Of a stretch of DNA of 64,000 nucleotides, positions 60,616 through 64,000 are shown piece after piece (within the stretch, counting starts at the first letter, position 1; every line of letters begins with the position of its first letter). The notes under the pieces are model-generated. The model did not search any database. It saw nothing but the letters and a program-made list of their open reading frames with translations, and was not told where the DNA came from. A program made the position numbers and the translations under genes. The DNA lies in the NCBI GenBank assembly GCA_964658455.1, contig CAZZZA010000003.1, forward strand, positions 1-64,000, written 5' to 3'. Origin of the DNA: Lichenicola sp964658455 (lineage in GTDB: Bacteria > Pseudomonadota > Alphaproteobacteria > Acetobacterales > Acetobacteraceae).

Positions 60616-61882
60616 CCGGGACGAACCGGGCACCGACCGCATTCGTGGCTCCGTAAAGAAACCAGCACAAAGCCGCCGTCTTGATCGTGAACATGTTGGC
60701 GCCGATGCAGAGCGAGGTCGCAGCGTAGACCGCGATCAGCGCCTTCATCGAAGCCGCCTCTCTGCTACGTGCGGGATGGAAGGCGAATAGCGCAAGCATG
60801 CCGAGCGCGATGGGCAGCCCCAGATTATTGATCAGGTAGGCGTAGCCGGTGTCGGAAGTATAGACCTGAGACGGGGTGAGGCCGAACCATTGCGACAGGT
60901 GCCAATAGTTGAGCAGGCGGCCGGAGAATAGCAACCGGCCAGAGAAATTGTCGCCGATGATGGACGGCGTCACCCCGGGCATCTCGTGCAGCGACCCTGC
61001 CATCAGGAGACCGAGCATCGCCAGCAACGGCAGGCCCAACACCACCACCGGCAGGCGGTGCAACGGTGTGGATCGAACTGCCAGCATGATCACGCAGCAC
61101 CCGGCCGCGAAGCGTGAGTCACCCATCACCACGCATAAGGCCGCGAGCGCGATGAGCAACAGCCGGGAGGCGGCCGAACCGATCCGGACGCTGAGACACC
61201 AGGCGAACACGAGCACCGCGAAATTGCCCAGCGATACCGGTTCCAGGAAGATCGACGACGCACGATGGGTGCCGAACACCGACCCCAGAAAAGTGCGGGC
61301 TTCGACCGAGCCACGGTTGCTGCTGATGAACTGGCTGGTATTGCCGTAATTGACCGTGCTGGTGGCAATGACCCCTTTATCGACATAATAGGACCAGACG
61401 TCGAACAGGCTGCCGAACAGTGTCGGCGCCAGAAGCTCGAACAGGCCGACCGCGACCACCATCGCCATCATTAGCCAGACCACCCTGGTGCCCGCCTGCA
61501 CCGTCGCCATCGTTCCCAGCAGGTAGAAGACGTACATGACCAGCAGATCGTGCAGGATCTTCAGGTCGAGCCCGGGATTGATCAACTTCAGGCCGACCAT
61601 GCAGACGGCCAGGAGCAGGCAGATTTTGGCCGCCGGAACCGACAGGCGATCCCTGACCATGAACACCGCCAGGGCCAGGATCGCCAGCTCGGCGACCACC
61701 ACCACGGCGTTGGTGACGTGGAGCATATGGCGGGTGTTGATGAAGCAGAGGCCGAGATTGAACAGCCCGGCCACCAGCACCAGGAACCCGCCGCTGCCGC
61801 CCAGCAGCCCGACCCGTGGCATCAGCACTGGTCGAGCAACGGCCGCCTGGAACGGGATTTCCACTGTCTGCGTTCCGCTCAT
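60602..61882 (-). CDS. gumE: exopolysaccharide polymerase (GumE/Wzy-like membrane protein)
   Basis: 426 aa, about 11-12 hydrophobic helices, with a large central periplasmic loop (about 165-215, containing TSTVNYGNTSQFISSNRGSV). It fits the Wzy/GumE pattern of few conserved residues and a big loop. It would polymerise flipped repeat units. It lies on the strand opposite to the rest of the EPS genes, divergent from the gumK-like gene, so it has its own promoter within the 155-nt gap 61883-62037. Confidence 0.75.
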   Translation of the reverse strand: MSGTQTVEIPFQAAVARPVLMPRVGLLGGSGGFLVLVAGLFNLGLCFINTRHMLHVTNAVVVVAELAILALAVFMVRDRLSVPAAKICLLLAVCMVGLKLINPGLDLKILHDLLVMYVFYLLGTMATVQAGTRVVWLMMAMVVAVGLFELLAPTLFGSLFDVWSYYVDKGVIATSTVNYGNTSQFISSNRGSVEARTFLGSVFGTHRASSIFLEPVSLGNFAVLVFAWCLSVRIGSAASRLLLIALAALCVVMGDSRFAAGCCVIMLAVRSTPLHRLPVVVLGLPLLAMLGLLMAGSLHEMPGVTPSIIGDNFSGRLLFSGRLLNYWHLSQWFGLTPSQVYTSDTGYAYLINNLGLPIALGMLALFAFHPARSREAASMKALIAVYAATSLCIGANMFTIKTAALCWFLYGATNAVGARFVPARTA

Positions 61883-62037
61883 GCCACCTACTTCGTCCCG
61901 CTTGAACTCGACATCGACACCGTTTAGGCAAGGAAAGGCCGCTTGATCACCGATCCCTGATATGACGTTGCATAAAAGCCGATCCCCGGGCAGCTTGAAA
62001 CCCGTCCGTGCACCTCCGGAGGGGAATTGTCAGGTTT

Positions 62038-63150
62038 ATGACGAATTTCCTTTTCATATCGGTCCATGATTTTCGCAGCCTGCGGAAAGCCAGCATACAT
62101 TTCATCGCCGCAGAGTGTGCCAGGCGCGGCGATGTGCGGTTTTTCTCGATCGGCCTCTCGCGCCTGTCGGAGCGCCGCGGCGACACGCGCGCCAATCTGG
62201 CGGATCGCGCAAATCGCGTCGAGCAGCAGGACGGCGTGGCATGCTATCTATGGCGGCAGAGCTGGCATCCGTTCTCGCTTCGGCATCGCCGGCTGCTGCC
62301 GCTCGAGCGAGCGCTGTTCCGGCTCTATCGCCTGATGCTGCCATCGACGCCGCGGCGATGGCTCCGCGAGGCCGACATCGTTTTCATCGAGTCCGGCATG
62401 GCCCCGGTTTTCATCGCCGATGTCCGCCGGCTGAATCCGCACGCCCGCATCATTTATCTCGCCTCCGACGACCTTGAGACGGTCGGCTGCGCGCGCACGA
62501 TCAGGCAGGATTTCGCCCGTCACTACGACCAGATCGACACCGTGCGACTGCCGTCGCGCTTTCTCGCCGACGGCATGCCACATCTGCGCAACGCGATCCT
62601 GGTGCCGCATGGGATCGACCGGTCGATCGCATCCGGCCGCTACCCCGACCCCTATGGCGGCGGCACGGCCTGCGTATCGGTCGGCTCGATGCTGTTTGAC
62701 GCATCGTTCTTCGCCATCGCCGCCCCGCTGTTCCCGGCGCTGTCGTTCCACGTCATCGGCGCCGGCAAGGCTGCGTCGCGCCTGGCGGCGCCCAATATCG
62801 TCATCCATCCCGAAATGGCATTCGCCGACACCCTGCCCTACCTGCAACATGCGGCGTTCGGTATCGCCCCGTATCGGGACGCCAGCACCCCGCGCTACCT
62901 GATCGACACCTCGCTGAAGTTGCGACAGTTCGGCCTGTTCGGCCTTCCCGCGGTCTGTCCCGACTTCGCGACCGGCGGAGCGCCAGGGCGATTTGGTTAC
63001 CGGCCGGGCGATGCAGGCTCGATCAAACAGGCGATCGAGGCAGCGCTCGCCAACCAGCACCCCATCACCGACATCTCCCCGTCCTGGCCAGATGTGGTGG
63101 ACCGGATCCTGACGCCAGGCAGTTTTCCCGACATCAGGCTCCCGGCATGA
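62038..63150 (+). CDS. gumK: GumK-like glucuronosyltransferase (GT70)
   Basis: 370 aa GT-B enzyme. It matches GumK layout: short N-terminal strand FLFISVHDFRSLRKASIHFIA, acceptor domain, then VSVGSMLFDASFFAIAA and FHVIGAG, with FGIAPYRDASTPRYLIDTSLKLRQF for the nucleotide. GumK transfers glucuronic acid from UDP-GlcA to the mannose of the lipid-linked trisaccharide; acetan AceK is the relative. ATG 62038 follows CCGGAGGGG; the frame is open from 62008. The stop overlaps the GT2 start. Confidence 0.88.
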   Translation: MTNFLFISVHDFRSLRKASIHFIAAECARRGDVRFFSIGLSRLSERRGDTRANLADRANRVEQQDGVACYLWRQSWHPFSLRHRRLLPLERALFRLYRLMLPSTPRRWLREADIVFIESGMAPVFIADVRRLNPHARIIYLASDDLETVGCARTIRQDFARHYDQIDTVRLPSRFLADGMPHLRNAILVPHGIDRSIASGRYPDPYGGGTACVSVGSMLFDASFFAIAAPLFPALSFHVIGAGKAASRLAAPNIVIHPEMAFADTLPYLQHAAFGIAPYRDASTPRYLIDTSLKLRQFGLFGLPAVCPDFATGGAPGRFGYRPGDAGSIKQAIEAALANQHPITDISPSWPDVVDRILTPGSFPDIRLPA

Positions 63151-64000
63151 GCGAGACATCTACCAGCCGCCCAGCGGCAGCGCTGCCGATCTCGATCGCG
63201 ATGGCCACCTATAATGGCGCAGCCTATCTGGCCGAACAGCTCGCGAGCCTGGCGGCGCAGCGTCTGCTGCCGGCGGAACTGGTGGTGACCGACGACGGGT
63301 CCAGCGACGACACCCTGGCGATCCTGGAGCGTTTTGCCGCCGATTCACCGTTTCCGGTGCATATTCACCGCAATCCACAACGGCTCGGCTACCGCGCCAA
63401 TTTTATGCACGCTGCAGCACTCTGCACGGGCACGCTGATCTCGTTCTGCGACCAGGATGATATCTGGCTGCCGGACAATCTTGCCGACGTCGCGGTCTGC
63501 TTCGCGGACCCCGATGTGCTGCTGGTGTTCCACAACGCTCTGCTGGTCGATGCGCAGCGAAAGCCGATCTCCCCTTTCTACGCCGATCCGCCGATCCCCG
63601 ACCACGCTGCCCGTCTGAGCCTGCCGCCGTGGAGTTTTTCCTACGGCTTTACGCAAACCTTCCGCGCCTCTCTACTGGTCACGAAGGATCACTGGCCGGC
63701 CATGATCGATCATCACCATCATGACGAGCCAATGGGACACGATCTCTTCTTTTTCCTGATCGCCAGCGCTCTGGGACCGGTGGCCTATCTCGACAAGATC
63801 TTGACGGAGTATCGTCTGCATGGAGGCAACACAATCGGTTCGGGCAAGCGAACGCGTCCGAGCCTGATCGATCGTTGGCGTTACCGGCTCGAGGATCGAT
63901 CCGCGACCTATCGCTATCTCTCGCGCGTCGCTACGTGTAACGCGGCGTTGTTCGACCGGCTCTCCGATGGCGTTCTCCCGGACCCGGCCTGGCGCTGGCA
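63147..64000 (+). CDS. family 2 glycosyltransferase (3' end outside window)
   Basis: At least 284 codons, open to the window edge. GT-A fold start: ISIAMATYNGAAYLAEQL, the VTDDGSSDD motif, CDQDDIW with the metal-binding DxD-like acidic cluster, and later HHHHDEPMGHDLFFF (acceptor/base region) and TEYRLHGGN. Similar to rhamnosyl/glucosyl transferases that extend side chains. ATG 63147 overlaps the gumK-like stop (ATGA). It probably adds a sugar beyond GlcA, as the extra acetan transferases do. Confidence 0.88.
   Translation, partial: MSETSTSRPAAALPISIAMATYNGAAYLAEQLASLAAQRLLPAELVVTDDGSSDDTLAILERFAADSPFPVHIHRNPQRLGYRANFMHAAALCTGTLISFCDQDDIWLPDNLADVAVCFADPDVLLVFHNALLVDAQRKPISPFYADPPIPDHAARLSLPPWSFSYGFTQTFRASLLVTKDHWPAMIDHHHHDEPMGHDLFFFLIASALGPVAYLDKILTEYRLHGGNTIGSGKRTRPSLIDRWRYRLEDRSATYRYLSRVATCNAALFDRLSDGVLPDPAWRW

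Noticed and set aside
1..64000. tRNA, rRNA or riboswitch genes
   Set aside because: Looked for cloverleaf ends, TTCGA-type T-loops near CCA ends and conserved riboswitch cores; nothing convincing was seen by eye. A covariance-model scan would be decisive.

Overview
The window is GC-rich (roughly two thirds G+C by eye) and densely coded. It reads as a chromosome segment of an alphaproteobacterium, most likely a member of the Acetobacteraceae. The reasons are several sugar/polyol ABC importers, a membrane D-lactate dehydrogenase, and a xanthan/acetan-type (gum/ace) exopolysaccharide locus. The family assignment is an inference; no rRNA, tRNA or housekeeping marker is present.

Region 1 (1-29.7 kb) is a carbohydrate-catabolism supercluster with four ABC importers. 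(a) 1-3706 (+): an RbsC-type permease running off the left edge, a binding protein and a Dld-type D-lactate dehydrogenase. (b) 3691-12878 (-): a tightly packed operon transcribed in the order FGGY kinase, E1alpha, E1beta, lipoyl-E2 with an alpha/beta-hydrolase domain (acetoin-dehydrogenase-like), Tat-exported binding protein, RbsA-type ATPase, RbsC-type permease, SDR. A SorC-type regulator at 13003 is divergent. (c) 14375-17527 (+): a polyol-type binding protein and two MalF/MalG-like permeases with no ATPase. (d) 18505-27922 (+): binding protein, ATPase, permease, SDR, zinc alcohol dehydrogenase, class I aldolase, second FGGY kinase and fused DhaK-DhaL kinase. A GntR/HutC regulator (17544-18323, -) sits between (c) and (d). 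A matching palindrome (CTTGTCCGKACAAG) lies just downstream of the apparent -10 box of both operons, so one regulator probably controls both. An Old-Yellow-Enzyme oxidoreductase and a divergent MerR regulator close the region; their shared promoter has the 19-bp spacer typical of MerR control.

Region 2 (29.7-31.5 kb) is a scrap zone: the 3' end of a DJ-1/PfpI gene, an IS66 transposase remnant, a small membrane protein with Cys pairs, and a DUF6624 protein.

Region 3 (31.6-41 kb) holds a 2350-residue autotransporter with at least 21 S-x-GGGGG repeats (-) and, divergently, a NarL-type response regulator and membrane histidine kinase. Region 4 (41.2-44.4 kb) is an HxlR - HlyD - DHA2 efflux operon whose promoter overlaps a perfect palindrome.

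Region 5 (44.4-49.5 kb) looks acquired. It has remnants of a binding protein and a serine recombinase, AT-richer DNA, an ATP-grasp ligase divergent from an FAD oxidoreductase, and a 2OG-Fe(II) oxygenase. A 32-bp direct repeat (30/32 identical) brackets 44635-48460.

Region 6 (49.97-64 kb) is the exopolysaccharide locus. It carries gumD-, gumM-, gumC (with fused tyrosine kinase)-, gumH- and gumJ-like genes, an outer-membrane beta-barrel gene, gumB- and gumF-like genes, a 65-residue membrane protein, a polymerase on the opposite strand, gumK-like, and a GT2 gene cut by the right edge. The gene set matches a Wzx/Wzy pathway building a Glc-Glc-Man-GlcA-type repeat unit.
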